Shown here in pieces: positions 1 to 12,074 of a DNA stretch of 64,000 bases; positions within the stretch are counted from its first letter, which is position 1, and every line of letters starts with the position of its first letter. The notes under the pieces were generated by a model, which did no database searches, was not told the DNA's origin, and saw only the letters and a list, made by a program, of their open reading frames with translations. The position numbers and the translations under genes were made by a program. Origin of the DNA: Mycobacteroides chelonae (lineage in GTDB: Bacteria > Actinomycetota > Actinomycetes > Mycobacteriales > Mycobacteriaceae); NCBI RefSeq assembly GCF_016767715.1, contig NZ_CP050145.1, positions 434,001 through 498,000 on the forward strand. Direction: 5' to 3'.

Positions 1-121
1 GGCCGTTCGTTACACCGATGCGCTTGAGCAGTTGCGGGGCAAGGAAGTTGGCGGCCACCGCCCACCCCATCATTGCCCCGAATGCCAGCTCGAGTAGGCC
101 GATGCGGACGACGAGGTTCAT
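1..121 (-). CDS. Membrane protein, N-terminal fragment (runs off the window)
   Basis: The first 40 residues of a protein are visible, reading leftwards out of the window. They begin MNLVVRIGLLELAFGAMMG and are hydrophobic, so a transmembrane segment near the N-terminus is likely. The ATG at 121-119 overlaps the TGA stop of the nitrilase gene (ATGA), so the two are probably translated together. The family cannot be named from so little sequence. Confidence 0.6.
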   Translation of the reverse strand, partial: MNLVVRIGLLELAFGAMMGWAVAANFLAPQLLKRIGVTNG

Positions 122-1038
122 GCGCTGACCATGTTTCTGCGATACCACCGCCGGCCATGCCACCGTTGGTAATGCCATGCGGCGGTGGGGAGTGCGCCGC
201 GGGGATGCAGCCAGAAGCGGTCGGGAATCTCAGTCGTGGGTGCCTGGCGTCCGAGGTCGATCTCGCCGAGGAGAATGCCCTGTCCCTGTTCGGGGCGACG
301 TTCGGCGATGATATGCCCGGCACCATCGGTGATGAGGGTGGAACCCTCAAAATGCCCCCGGTACTCGAGGGGAATCCAAGGCATAGCGCAGCGCAAATCG
401 CCGACGTGTGCAGCGTGAACAACCGGTGCTCCAACGTATTTGGCGAAGGTGCCCGCCGCGGCCCGGGCTGTCTCGTGGTTGCGGCGTTCCATCCCCTCGA
501 ATGTCGAGCGTGGATGCCATGGAGGTACGGACCACCAGCCAGAACCGGTCATCACCAAGTCGACCCGTGAACGCATGCGTTGTGCGGTGCGGGTGCGCAT
601 CAGCTCCCAACACACGGCAGCCCCAACGTCATACGCGCCCGCACGGAACACCCCGTCGTCCCGGCCGCCGATGTAGAAGGAGTTCTCCCACATGGTCGGC
701 AGGTCCTTGTCGTGGCGCCCAACCACTCCCGTCGCATCCGCTGCGACGTAGGCGTTGCGGACGTGCCCGTCTCCGTCCCGGCACAGGAACGAGCCGCCGA
801 CGAGCGCGTCGTAGCGACGGGCCAGTGAGCACAGCAGTTCGGTGGCCTCTCCCGAGAAGGGCAGGGTGGCCTTTTTCAAGGAGGGATCGAAGGCGATCCC
901 GCTGGTGAAGAACTCGGGTAACGCGATGATGCGCGCGCCGGATTGGCCGGCTTTATCGGCGAGCGTGGAGCACCTGTCCAGGTTCGCGGCGACATCGCCG
1001 ATGACTGCTTCGAGTTGGATCGCCGCCGCCAGAACCAT
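118..1038 (-). CDS. Carbon-nitrogen hydrolase (nitrilase superfamily)
   Basis: The 306-residue protein should hydrolyse a nitrile or amide C-N bond in the cytosol; the substrate is unknown. The Glu-Lys-Cys triad of the superfamily is visible: Glu42 in ALPEFFTSG, Lys111 in RHDKDLP and Cys143 in AAVCWELM. The length is normal for a single-domain member. It lies 30 bp downstream of a TetR gene on the same strand and overlaps the next gene by four bases, which suggests a three-gene operon under that regulator. The ATG at 1038 starts directly at the first beta strand (MVLAAAIQLE), so no shorter start is needed. Confidence 0.88.
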   Translation of the reverse strand: MVLAAAIQLEAVIGDVAANLDRCSTLADKAGQSGARIIALPEFFTSGIAFDPSLKKATLPFSGEATELLCSLARRYDALVGGSFLCRDGDGHVRNAYVAADATGVVGRHDKDLPTMWENSFYIGGRDDGVFRAGAYDVGAAVCWELMRTRTAQRMRSRVDLVMTGSGWWSVPPWHPRSTFEGMERRNHETARAAAGTFAKYVGAPVVHAAHVGDLRCAMPWIPLEYRGHFEGSTLITDGAGHIIAERRPEQGQGILLGEIDLGRQAPTTEIPDRFWLHPRGALPTAAWHYQRWHGRRWYRRNMVSA

Positions 1039-1042
1039 AACC

Positions 1043-1078
1043 GAACGCTACTACAAAACTGAACGCTCCTACAAGACT
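1043..1078. repeat. Two tandem 18-bp imperfect repeats between tetR and nitrilase
   Basis: GAACGCTACTACAAAACT (1043-1060) is followed at once by GAACGCTCCTACAAGACT (1061-1078), with 16 of 18 positions identical. The repeat covers the last codons and stop of the TetR gene and ends a few bases from the nitrilase start. It may be a repressor site or simply a small duplication. Confidence 0.7.
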
Positions 1079-1713
1079 TTGGTGCGGGCGAGGCCGCGCT
1101 CGATGATTTCGCGCCCCAAGGCCAAGACGCGTTGCATCTCGGCGGGCTCAAGGCGCAGCCTGTCAGGACGTAAATTGAGCGACAAGACGCCATTCCATGC
1201 GCCCCACAGAAAGATGGATGTCCGGACCGGATCTGTGCAGTACAGCTCACCTGCGGCGTCGGCGCGGCGGAGTACATCAGCGATATCGCCGACCAGCGAC
1301 TCGACCTTGTCGGCGATCCGGCGTTCGACTTCGTCGGCCATATCTCCGGGGGGAACGTCGAGAGTGCGCAGGGCGATCATGCGGAAGTACCCGGGGTTCT
1401 GCAGATGGAAATCGCAGTAGGCATCACTGGCAGCGCGCAGCTCCTCCATCGGCGTGCGCCCCTTGCCGAAGGCCTTTGCCATCGCCTCCTCGTTGACCAG
1501 CAAGGCGCGCTCGACGAGTGCGAGATAGAGACGCTCTTTGTTCTTGAAGTGGTGATAGATCGAACCAACCGCGAGATCGGCGGTATCGGCGATGGCGTCC
1601 ATGGTGACCGCATGGAACCCGCGCTCCACGAAAAGTGCTTCGGCCGCGTCGAGGATTGCCGCAGTCGTTACGGCGGTCCGGCGGTCTTGACGTCGACCCT
1701 TGGTCTCAGGCAC
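1069..1713 (-). CDS. TetR/AcrR family transcriptional regulator
   Basis: The 214-residue protein has an N-terminal helix-turn-helix at about residues 16-62. The typical signature is present (AILDAAEALFVERGF, then VGSIYHHFKNKERLYLAL), followed by a helical ligand-binding domain. It starts with GTG at 1713. It is divergent from the alpha/beta hydrolase at 1760, with only 46 bp between the starts, and cotranscribed with the nitrilase. It probably represses both directions. The ligand is unknown. Confidence 0.9.
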   Translation of the reverse strand: MPETKGRRQDRRTAVTTAAILDAAEALFVERGFHAVTMDAIADTADLAVGSIYHHFKNKERLYLALVERALLVNEEAMAKAFGKGRTPMEELRAASDAYCDFHLQNPGYFRMIALRTLDVPPGDMADEVERRIADKVESLVGDIADVLRRADAAGELYCTDPVRTSIFLWGAWNGVLSLNLRPDRLRLEPAEMQRVLALGREIIERGLARTKVL

Positions 1714-1759
1714 CCACCGAGGTTACGGGTGTGCGATCCCCTGGCGGTAGCGTTAGCGG

Positions 1760-2719
1760 ATGGTCGTCACCCTGCACCCCAAGTCGGGTCTCAAGGCCCG
1801 GTTGCCGTTTTTGTTTGTGCTGCTGTTCGTCAAGCCGCTGTTGATCCTGTTTCCGATCCTCGACGCCGGTCTTCGCCAGCTCAAATGGCTGGACCAGGGC
1901 GCCCAACGGGGACCCGATGCGCCCGGCATTCAGCGGACGCGGATCGCCCTGGCCGACCGGCCTACGGATCTGATGGTGCCGGCGGGGACGCAAGCAAGTG
2001 ATTCCGATACGGCCATCCTGTATCTGCACGGTGGCGCCTTCATCGCGTGCGGACCCGCCACCCACCGCAAGATCACCGGCTTGCTGGCGCGCCAGCTTCA
2101 GATCCCGGTCTACGTGCTCGACTACCGGCAGCTGCCGGTGGCCGGGGTGGGTACCTCGGTGGCGGATGCGGTGCAGGCCTATCGCGAGCTGCTGCATGAC
2201 TACGCGCGGGTGGTGATCGTCGGTGACTCGGCCGGCGGGTACCTGAGCGGCAAGGTCATTGAGCATGCGCACGCCCATGGACTTCCGAAACCCGTTGCCT
2301 ATGTCGGGTATTCGCCGCTGCTGGATCTGGACCTGGCGTCCAATCCGGCCAGCACCAGCCGCCATGACGCATATTTACCCAAGGGCAAGCTCGCCAAGCT
2401 CGCACCCAAATTCGACAGGGGCCCAGTGGAATTCACTGGCGAGCGGCGGGTGATTTCGGTGCCTGTCGAGGCGTTTCCGCCTACGCTGCTCATCACCGCG
2501 CAGGATGAGTTCCTGGAGCCGGATGCTCTGGAGCTCGCCGAGAAGCTCACCACCGCAGGCGTGGTTGCCAAGGTGCACAGCTACTCGTGGCAGCTGCACG
2601 CTTTCCCGGCCATCGCGGTCTCGCGCGATACCGCTGAGGCGGTCGTGCTGTCCGCCGACTTCGTGCGGGAGGCGCTCTCCGCGGTCGAGCAGGGACCGGC
2701 AACCGAACAGGCAGGCTAA
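1760..2719 (+). CDS. Alpha/beta hydrolase, HSL-type lipase/esterase
   Basis: The 319-residue protein belongs to the hormone-sensitive-lipase branch of carboxylesterases. It has the oxyanion-hole motif HGGA at residues 90-93 and the nucleophile elbow GDSAGG with Ser157. An acidic residue sits in DEFLEPDAL and the likely catalytic His in QLHAFP. Residues 16-34 (PFLFVLLFVKPLLILFPIL) form a hydrophobic stretch that could anchor it in the membrane. It is divergent from the TetR gene and followed by a hairpin terminator. The substrate is probably a short or medium acyl ester, by family only. Confidence 0.87.
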   Translation: MVVTLHPKSGLKARLPFLFVLLFVKPLLILFPILDAGLRQLKWLDQGAQRGPDAPGIQRTRIALADRPTDLMVPAGTQASDSDTAILYLHGGAFIACGPATHRKITGLLARQLQIPVYVLDYRQLPVAGVGTSVADAVQAYRELLHDYARVVIVGDSAGGYLSGKVIEHAHAHGLPKPVAYVGYSPLLDLDLASNPASTSRHDAYLPKGKLAKLAPKFDRGPVEFTGERRVISVPVEAFPPTLLITAQDEFLEPDALELAEKLTTAGVVAKVHSYSWQLHAFPAIAVSRDTAEAVVLSADFVREALSAVEQGPATEQAG

Positions 2720-2723
2720 ATAG

Positions 2724-2745
2724 GGCGCGGGAAGCATCCCGCGCC
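2724..2745 (+). terminator. Hairpin terminator after the esterase gene
   Basis: GGCGCGGGA and TCCCGCGCC form a perfect 9-bp stem with a four-base loop (AGCA), starting five bases after the esterase stop. There is no strong T-tract, as is common for mycobacterial terminators. Confidence 0.75.
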
Positions 2746-2812
2746 TGTCTGCGTTGGATTGTGCCGGGCCAGCCAGGCTGGCCGTCGACCCGACGCGAGG
2801 AGCCTTCGCACC

Positions 2813-3916
2813 ATGAGCCTGCTGTTCGAGCCGTACCGGCTGCGCGACATCACCATTCCCAACAGGATCTGGCTGTCGCCGATGTGCCAGTACTCGGCCG
2901 ACCCCACCGGTCCCTTGACCGGTACACCCAACGATTGGCACCGCACGCACTTGATCAGCCGGGCGGTCGGTGGTGCTGGGCTGGTGTTCACCGAGGCAAC
3001 CGCCGTCAACGCGCGAGGGCGACTCTCCCCGTACGACACCGGGCTGTGGAACGACACCCAAGAGCAGGCCTGGGCCTCCATCGTGGGCGCCGTCAAGGAG
3101 TTTGGTGCGATTCCCGGGGTACAGCTCGGGCATGCCGGACGTAAGGCGTCTACCGTCGCACCATGGGACGGGCATCTCTCATTGAACCCCTCAGATCCAT
3201 TGAGCTGGGAGACAATTGGGCCCACCAACGCGCCGTATGGTGACTTCGAGCCGCCGGTGGCGGCCACGCCCGCTGATCTCAACGCGATCACCGATGACTA
3301 CGTGGTTGCCGCGCAGCGCGCGTTGCGGGCGGGTTTCCAGGTGCTTGAGGTGCATGCCGCCCACGGCTACATTCAGCACCAATTCCTCTCTCCGGCAAGC
3401 AATACCCGCACCGACGAGTACGGCGGGTCTTTCGCCGGCCGGGTGAAGCTCACCCTGGACACTGTCGCGGCGGTACGTACGGTCTGGCCCGAACACCTGC
3501 CGCTTTTCGTCAGGGTGTCGGCCACTGACTGGGTGTCCGAGGAGCCCGGGCTGGAGGCAGACAGCTGGACGCCCGACCAGACCGTCGAGCTGGCCAGGCT
3601 GCTGCAGGCGCGTGGGGTGGATCTCATCGACGTGTCGACGGGCGGCAACGTGCCACATGTCCGGATTCCCACGGGGCCCGGATATCAGGTGCGATTCGCC
3701 CGTCGCATCCAGACCGAAACAACGCTTCCCGCAGCCGCGGTCGGCATGATCACCGAGCCACACCAGGCCGAATCGATCCTCGCCGCCGGTGATGCCTCCG
3801 CGGTGTTGCTGGGCCGCGAACTATTGCGCGACCCGTATTGGCCACGGCGCGCCGCTCGGGAGCTGGGCGCCGAGCTGAGCCCGGTGGTTCCCAAGCAGTA
3901 TGCCCGCGCCTTCTAG
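2813..3916 (+). CDS. NADH:flavin oxidoreductase, Old Yellow Enzyme family (YqjM/NamA class)
   Basis: The 367-residue FMN-dependent ene-reductase should reduce activated C=C bonds of small electrophiles with NAD(P)H. Class motifs are visible: SPMCQYS near the N-terminus (Cys25 is the redox-tuning Cys of the YqjM group), HAGRKAS and the FMN/substrate-site region HAAHGYIQHQF. The reading frame is open from 2759, but the ATG at 2813 is preferred. It follows a GAGGAG ribosome-binding site by about ten bases, and MSLLFEPYRL is the usual N-terminus. The stop shares the four bases CTAG with the convergent helicase gene. Confidence 0.92.
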   Translation: MSLLFEPYRLRDITIPNRIWLSPMCQYSADPTGPLTGTPNDWHRTHLISRAVGGAGLVFTEATAVNARGRLSPYDTGLWNDTQEQAWASIVGAVKEFGAIPGVQLGHAGRKASTVAPWDGHLSLNPSDPLSWETIGPTNAPYGDFEPPVAATPADLNAITDDYVVAAQRALRAGFQVLEVHAAHGYIQHQFLSPASNTRTDEYGGSFAGRVKLTLDTVAAVRTVWPEHLPLFVRVSATDWVSEEPGLEADSWTPDQTVELARLLQARGVDLIDVSTGGNVPHVRIPTGPGYQVRFARRIQTETTLPAAAVGMITEPHQAESILAAGDASAVLLGRELLRDPYWPRRAARELGAELSPVVPKQYARAF

Positions 3917-6222
3917 CCGGGTAGTCGAGACAGCACCAACCGCAGCACCTTGACGGCCGCGGCCTTGTCCAGTGGGGAGTTTCCGTTGCCACACTTGGGT
4001 GATTGCACACAGGAAGGGCACCCGGCCTCGCATTCACACGCCTCGATGGCGTCAGCCGTGGCACCCAGCCAGATCGCGAGCTGCTGATATCCGCGGGCGG
4101 CAAAACCCGCACCACCCGGGTGGCCGTCGTACACGAACACCGTTGGTAGGCCGGTTTCGGCTTGCAGCGCGGTGGACACTCCGCCGATGTCACCACGATC
4201 ACAGCTGGCCACCAGCGGCAGCAGGCCTATCGCGGCATGCTCGGCCGCATGCAGGGCGCCGGGCGTGGCCAGTGCCTCGATGTCGATGCCCGCCAACGCT
4301 TCCGGGGTGATGGTGTACATCACCGCCTTGGTGCTCAGCGTTGATGAGGGCATATCGAGCTCGACGAAGTCCAGGATCTCGCCGGTCGCCAGCTTGCGTA
4401 GATAGCCGATCACCTGGTGGGTAACGTCCACCGGCACCAGCCCTATCTGGATGTCACCCAGATCGATCCGCTCGCCCTCGCCGGTGATCGCGATATCGAT
4501 GGTCGATCGGGCGAACGTCGAATAGTCTGGAGTGGCGTTGTGCACCAAAGCGATTCCATCACCGAAATCGAGCGAATCGACCAGATAGGTCTCGCCGGAA
4601 TGCAAATAGACTGCGCCCGGATGCACTGTCGCGGGGGCCCGCCCGGAATCGACGGTTCCCAACACTCGCCCAGTATCGGCCTCCAGGATCATCACCTGTC
4701 CGCCGATAGATCCACGGATATCCACCGCCGCATACGGATTGAGGCCGGGGGCCGCAAAGTATCCGCCGGGTCGCTTGCGTAGTAGCCCGTCGTCAACGAG
4801 CTGGGCGACCACATCTCCAGCATCCAGGGATCGCACATCGTCCTCTGTCAGCGGTAATTCAGTTGCCGCGCACAGCAGATGGGGGCGCAGCACATGTGGA
4901 TTGGTCGGATCGATCACCACCGCCTCAATCGGCTTGTCCAACAGCGCGCCCGGATGGTGAACCAGATAGGTGTCCAGCGGATCGTCGCGAGCGACCAGTA
5001 CCACCAACGATCCCTGTCCCCGGCGCCCGGAGCGTCCGGCCTGCTGCCAGAATGAGGCCACGGTGCCCGGAAAACCAGCCACCACAACGGCATCCAAACC
5101 AGCGATATCGACGCCCAGCTCAAGAGCGTTCGTGGTCGCCGCACCGGTCAACGTGCCCGTCGACAACGCCTGTTCCAGCGCCCGGCGGTCCTCCGGCAGA
5201 TAGCCCGCCCGGTACGCCGCCACTTGCGACGCCAGTGCCGGATCGACCTCCGCGAGCCGATGGGCGGCGCCGAGCGCCGTCATCTCCGCGCCGCGCCGCG
5301 ATCGGACGAACGTCAACGTCCGCGCGCCCTCCTGGACCAAATCGGCGAGCAGTCGGGATGCCTCGGTGCTTACCGGGCGTCGCACGGGTGCCCCGTTCTC
5401 TCCGGTGATCGGAAGCAGCGGCGGTTCCCAGAGCGCCACCGTGCGCATCCCGTGTGGAGAACCGTCTGCGATGACTTCTTCGACCGGCTGACCGATCAAC
5501 GCGTGCGCCGCGGCGCCCGGATTAGAGGTTGTGGCGCTGGCGAACACCACTGTTGGATGCGAACCATAGCGCGCGCACAAGCGCAGCAGTCGCTGCAGCA
5601 CGAGAGCCACATTTGACCCGAAAACTCCACGGTAGTAATGACATTCGTCCACCACCAGATAGCGCAATCCGCGCAGGAATGCCGACCAGCGGGTGTGGTT
5701 GTGCAGCAGTGACACGTGCATCATGTCGGGATTGGTGAAGATCCACCGCGAGCTCTCGCGCGCGAACCGCCGCAACTCGTTGGAGCTGTCGCCGTCATAC
5801 GCGCAGGGCAACACCCGATCGAAACTGTCGATCCCCGTGATCAATTCGCGTATCGAGCGCAACTGGTCGTGGCCGAGTGCCTTGGTGGGTGCGAGATAGA
5901 GCGCACGGGCCCGCGGCTCTGCGGCCAGCGCGGTCAGAATCGGCAATTGATAGGCCACCGACTTCCCGGAAGCGGTGCCGGTGGCTACCACCACATGGCG
6001 GCCCGCGAATGCCAGCGAGGCGGCGGCGACCTGGTGCGACCACGGATCGGTCACTCCTTGGGCGGCAAAAGCAGTGATCGCGTCGCGGTGCACCCACTGT
6101 GGCCACACCGCGACCTCGGCATTTCGAGCAGGAATATCGCAAATATGCCGCACCGGAGTTTCGCCGCTGGGCGTACCGGCCACGATGAGATCCAGCAGTT
6201 CACGGCCATAGCCGACGGTCAC
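3913..6222 (-). CDS. DEAD/DEAH-box helicase with C-terminal DUF1998 zinc region (MrfA/YprA-like)
   Basis: The 769-residue superfamily 2 helicase is of the type implicated in repair of mitomycin-type lesions in Bacillus (MrfA). It corresponds by position and content to M. tuberculosis Rv3649. Walker A (TGTASGKS, residues 81-88) and the motif II box DECH are seen, and helicase C motifs include GRSGRRGQG. The DUF1998-like C-terminus carries the cysteine cluster CECEAGCPSCVQSPKC, expected to bind zinc. The frame is open to 6246, but the GTG at 6222 lies seven bases after GAGGGG and is preferred. It is divergent from cspA. Confidence 0.9.
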   Translation of the reverse strand: MTVGYGRELLDLIVAGTPSGETPVRHICDIPARNAEVAVWPQWVHRDAITAFAAQGVTDPWSHQVAAASLAFAGRHVVVATGTASGKSVAYQLPILTALAAEPRARALYLAPTKALGHDQLRSIRELITGIDSFDRVLPCAYDGDSSNELRRFARESSRWIFTNPDMMHVSLLHNHTRWSAFLRGLRYLVVDECHYYRGVFGSNVALVLQRLLRLCARYGSHPTVVFASATTSNPGAAAHALIGQPVEEVIADGSPHGMRTVALWEPPLLPITGENGAPVRRPVSTEASRLLADLVQEGARTLTFVRSRRGAEMTALGAAHRLAEVDPALASQVAAYRAGYLPEDRRALEQALSTGTLTGAATTNALELGVDIAGLDAVVVAGFPGTVASFWQQAGRSGRRGQGSLVVLVARDDPLDTYLVHHPGALLDKPIEAVVIDPTNPHVLRPHLLCAATELPLTEDDVRSLDAGDVVAQLVDDGLLRKRPGGYFAAPGLNPYAAVDIRGSIGGQVMILEADTGRVLGTVDSGRAPATVHPGAVYLHSGETYLVDSLDFGDGIALVHNATPDYSTFARSTIDIAITGEGERIDLGDIQIGLVPVDVTHQVIGYLRKLATGEILDFVELDMPSSTLSTKAVMYTITPEALAGIDIEALATPGALHAAEHAAIGLLPLVASCDRGDIGGVSTALQAETGLPTVFVYDGHPGGAGFAARGYQQLAIWLGATADAIEACECEAGCPSCVQSPKCGNGNSPLDKAAAVKVLRLVLSRLPG

Positions 6223-6563
6223 CGCAAAACCCCTCGTGACCTGCACACTTGTGCCAAAACGGTGTCGAGCTCGCTACCGCATCTGGCCATAATGCCAGGG
6301 TAAGGCAGGCCAAAAGGGGGCCGAAGTTTCGCCACTGTTCACCGAACTTCCTATCAATTATCTGGCTCACCGCTATCGCCAACGCTCTAAACATGCTCTA
6401 CTTAGGGCGGTCGCAGCTTCTGTGTTCGTGTTTTGCACTCGCAGGATCGACGTTGCGGTCGCGGTTCCTGCGAGGGTCTTCTTCACGGGGTATGGCGGTC
6501 GGAACGGGGCCCGACGTACCGAACGGCGCGTCGCACCCGGTGTAAGAGAAGGAAAATCAAGAA
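6223..6563 (+). promoter_or_regulatory. Long 5' leader of cspA with a strong hairpin; also helicase promoter region
   Basis: About 340 bp separate the helicase start from cspA and hold no credible gene. Cold-shock genes often have long structured leaders. Here CTCGCAGGA (6438-6446) and TCCTGCGAG (6466-6474) form a perfect 9-bp stem. A nested CGAC/GTCG stem sits in the loop, roughly 90 bases before the start codon. The promoter elements cannot be placed with confidence. Confidence 0.5.
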
Positions 6564-6767
6564 ATGCCACAGGGAACTGTGAAGTGGTTCAACGCGGAAA
6601 AGGGCTTCGGGTTCATTGCTCCCGAGGACGGCTCCGCCGACGTCTTCGTCCACTACACGGAGATTCAGGGCAACGGATTCCGTACCCTGGAAGAGAACCA
6701 GAAGGTTGAGTTCGAGGTAGGCCAGAGCCCCAAGGGCCCCCAGGCTACCGGCGTCCGCGCCGTCTGA
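6564..6767 (+). CDS. cspA: Cold-shock protein, single CSD domain
   Basis: The 67-residue protein is a complete cold-shock domain that binds single-stranded nucleic acid and acts as an RNA chaperone. RNP1 (KGFGFI) and RNP2 (VFVHY) are intact, and the start [10 protein letters not shown] is canonical. A purine-rich GAAGGAAA lies nine bases before the ATG. The position between the helicase and the Rv3647c-like gene matches M. tuberculosis cspA (Rv3648c). A strong intrinsic terminator follows within 20 bases, so it is probably monocistronic. Confidence 0.97.
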   Translation: MPQGTVKWFNAEKGFGFIAPEDGSADVFVHYTEIQGNGFRTLEENQKVEFEVGQSPKGPQATGVRAV

Positions 6768-6784
6768 CCCACATCCGTCGAAGG

Positions 6785-6812
6785 AACGCCCCTGGCCATG
6801 GCCGGGGGCGTT
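6785..6812 (+). terminator. Intrinsic terminator after cspA
   Basis: AACGCCCC pairs with GGGGCGTT around an inner GGCC-AT-GGCC palindrome, and the right arm runs into TTT. It lies 17 bases after the cspA stop. This is one of the clearest terminators in the window. Confidence 0.88.
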
Positions 6813-6876
6813 TCTGGTTCCAAGAATCTCTCCGCGCGCGGGTAGGGCCTACTGGTGCGCGGAGAAAGTACTGTCT

Positions 6877-7461
6877 GTGACTGTGAGCCAGCTGTCCTTC
6901 TTTTCCGCCGAATCGGTGCCTCCCGAGGTCACCGATCTGGCGGGGCTGCTGGCCGGACCGGGCCAGGTTGTGGTCAGTGGCGCGGGCGCACGGATCTCGG
7001 TGGTCGTGGACCAGCCGTGGCGTGCGCTGGCACTGGCCGAGATGATCACCGAAACCGGTTTACAGGCCGAGGTCGGTCACACCGACGAGAACCATCCGCT
7101 GGTGCGTACCGCCATCGATCCCGCGGTGCTCCCGATCGCGCGTGAGTGGACTCGGGGCGCGGTGAAAACCGTCCCAGCGCAATGGTTACCGGGTGCTCGT
7201 GAATTGCGGGCCTGGGTGCTTGCGGCGGGCGCACCGGAAGCCGATCGGTACCTCCTCGGACTGGACCCGCACGCTCCCGATACCCATTCGACGCTGGCGG
7301 CCGCGCTGATGCGCGTGGGCATTGCCCCAACCTTGATCGGAACACGTGGCGCCAATCCCGCGTTACGAATCAGTGGGCGACGTCGGCTGGGGCGGCTGCT
7401 CGAAAACATCGGGGAACCACCCGGCGATACCGATGCATTTCGTGTTTGGCCGAGGGTATAA
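6877..7461 (+). CDS. Conserved hypothetical protein (Rv3647c-like)
   Basis: The 194-residue soluble protein has no signal peptide or membrane segment. It lies between cspA and topA, where mycobacteria carry a conserved gene of the same length (Rv3647c in M. tuberculosis, by memory). It begins with GTG at 6877, about ten bases after GGAGAAAG. An acidic first half (VSGAGARISVVVDQPW) is followed by an Arg-rich C-terminus (ISGRRRLGRLLENIG). The conserved linkage with topA hints at a DNA-related role, but nothing in the sequence shows one. Confidence 0.82.
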   Translation: MTVSQLSFFSAESVPPEVTDLAGLLAGPGQVVVSGAGARISVVVDQPWRALALAEMITETGLQAEVGHTDENHPLVRTAIDPAVLPIAREWTRGAVKTVPAQWLPGARELRAWVLAAGAPEADRYLLGLDPHAPDTHSTLAAALMRVGIAPTLIGTRGANPALRISGRRRLGRLLENIGEPPGDTDAFRVWPRV

Positions 7462-7647
7462 CCGGGTTTTATCAGCGGTTTAACGGCGACACGGACACAC
7501 TTTTAGCCACCCTGACATCGGGAATACCGAAGCCGATATGAAAGGCTAGGTTTGCGCAATTGGCGCGGGGGTGTCATCTTGTGACCACGGTGGACCGCCC
7601 CTACACCGTACATATGCGGCTGAATGCGCAGGTAAGGAGACGAAGCA

Positions 7648-10421
<2,774 letters not shown>

Positions 10422-10425
<4 letters not shown>

Positions 10426-11981
10426 ATGCGGCGCGGGCGTGCCACCTGAGTGGACACGTTGCGGCCGCGCAGTTCGACGGTTTCACCGACGTCCCAGCGC
10501 AGAGCCTCTTGGTCGCGTGCCTCCATGACCGCGGAGGCGGATGCCAGCACGTTCCCGGGTTCGTTCTTGGCCAGCTCGGTCAGCCGGGCAGCCTCATTCA
10601 CGGGATCGCCGATGACGGTGTACTCGAAACGCGCCTGTGCCCCGATGTGGCCGGCGATGGCTCGTCCCGCCGAGACTCCGATGCCAAAGTCGTTGGAGCC
10701 CAGCACGCTGGTGAGTTCATGGGCCAGCTCGCGGGCGGCTGCCAGCGCCGCTGCGGCGCCATCGGGGTGGTCGATGGGCGCGCCGAAGATGGCCAGCGCA
10801 GCATCACCCTGGAATTTGTTGACGAAGCCGCCGTGCTTGTTGACGGTATCGACGATGACCCGGAAGAACTCGTTGAGAACCCTGACGACCACCGCCGGCC
10901 CGCGTGTCGACGCCAATTGGGTAGATCCCACCAGGTCGACGAAAAGCACAGCGACGCTGCGCTCTTGACCGCCGAGTTCGGTGCCGTACTCGAGTGCCCG
11001 GCGTGCGACATCCTCACCGACGTAGCGGCCGAAGAGGTCGCGCAGGCGTTGCCGTTCACCGAGATCGCGCACCATATCGTTGAACCCGGCCTGCAGCAGT
11101 CCGAGCTCGCTCGCGTCATAGATGGGCACGTGGGCGTTGTAGTTGCCGCGCTGCACTTCGCTGAGTGCCCAACGTAATTGGCGCAGCGGGTCGGCGATCG
11201 AGGTGGCCACCAGCAGCGTGCCCATCAAACCGATCGCCAGCGCGATGATCGCCAGGATCAGGATGGACCCGGTGAGGTTGTCGGCATTGGACTTCAGATA
11301 TCCGGCGCGTTGGCCCACGACGGTGAGCACGATCGCCAGGATCGGCACGCCGGTGCTCAATGCCCAGGTGAGTATCTGGCGGACGATGACCCCTGGGGCG
11401 GTGACATTTTCCGGCACGCCACGGCGCAATGCCTGAATCGCTACCGGGCGCAGGACGCGCTCGGACTGCAGGTAGCCGATGATGCTGGTGGTGGTGGCGC
11501 CCAGCACGGTCGCGAATGCCGCGACCAGTACCGAGCTATGGGTGGATGACCAGGTGACGGCGACGAAGATCGCACCACCCACGAGCCAGGTCGCGACGCT
11601 GATGACGGTGCGGTAGAAGGGCATCTGCAGGGCACGGACGCGCACAGACTCCGATCCTTCGGATTCGAAGTCCGGGGAGCTGTACTGCCAGCGCAGAACC
11701 GGTAACAGCAGGTAGGTGCTGACGATGGCGCCGGCAATGAACAGGATGAACAGCGAGACGCCGAGGATGATGAGCCGTGCGGTGCCAAGCTCTGACAGTT
11801 CCACCCTGTCGCTCGGCGGCAGGCCGAAGCGCAGGAAGCCCAAGACGAACAGGGCCCCGACCAGGTTCGACTGTGCGATACCCATGATGAAAAGAGGCCA
11901 TGGGGTGCGCATGACCCATCGTGAATACCGGGCTGCGCGTGCGAGTGGGCGCTGGTCTGCCCTTCCTTCCGCGCCAGTCAC
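10422..11981 (-). CDS. Membrane-bound class III adenylate/guanylate cyclase with HAMP domain
   Basis: The 519-residue protein resembles M. tuberculosis Rv3645. About six transmembrane helices occupy the first 270 residues (WPLFIMGIAQSNLVGALFVL is among the first). A HAMP segment follows (SIADPLRQLRWALSEVQRGNY), then a C-terminal cyclase domain. Metal-binding Asp residues appear in FVDLVGST and KFQGDAALAIFG, and the catalytic Asn-Arg pair in DPVNEAARL. It should make cyclic AMP in response to a membrane or lipid signal. GTG start. It is divergent from holB and convergent with topA. Confidence 0.93.
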
Positions 11982-12074
11982 TCGTTAACCGTAGCTGTCG
12001 GCGGTGACGGCAGCGTTTCACACGCCTATGCGGCCTGTTCGGGGAGTCTGATCCGGCAGCTAGGGTTGGTGACG

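Noticed and set aside
7579..7607. topA promoter TTGTGA-N17-TACACC
   Set aside because: The spacing is good but the -10 does not fit the usual TAnnnT and other placements are equally possible, so it is not listed as a feature.
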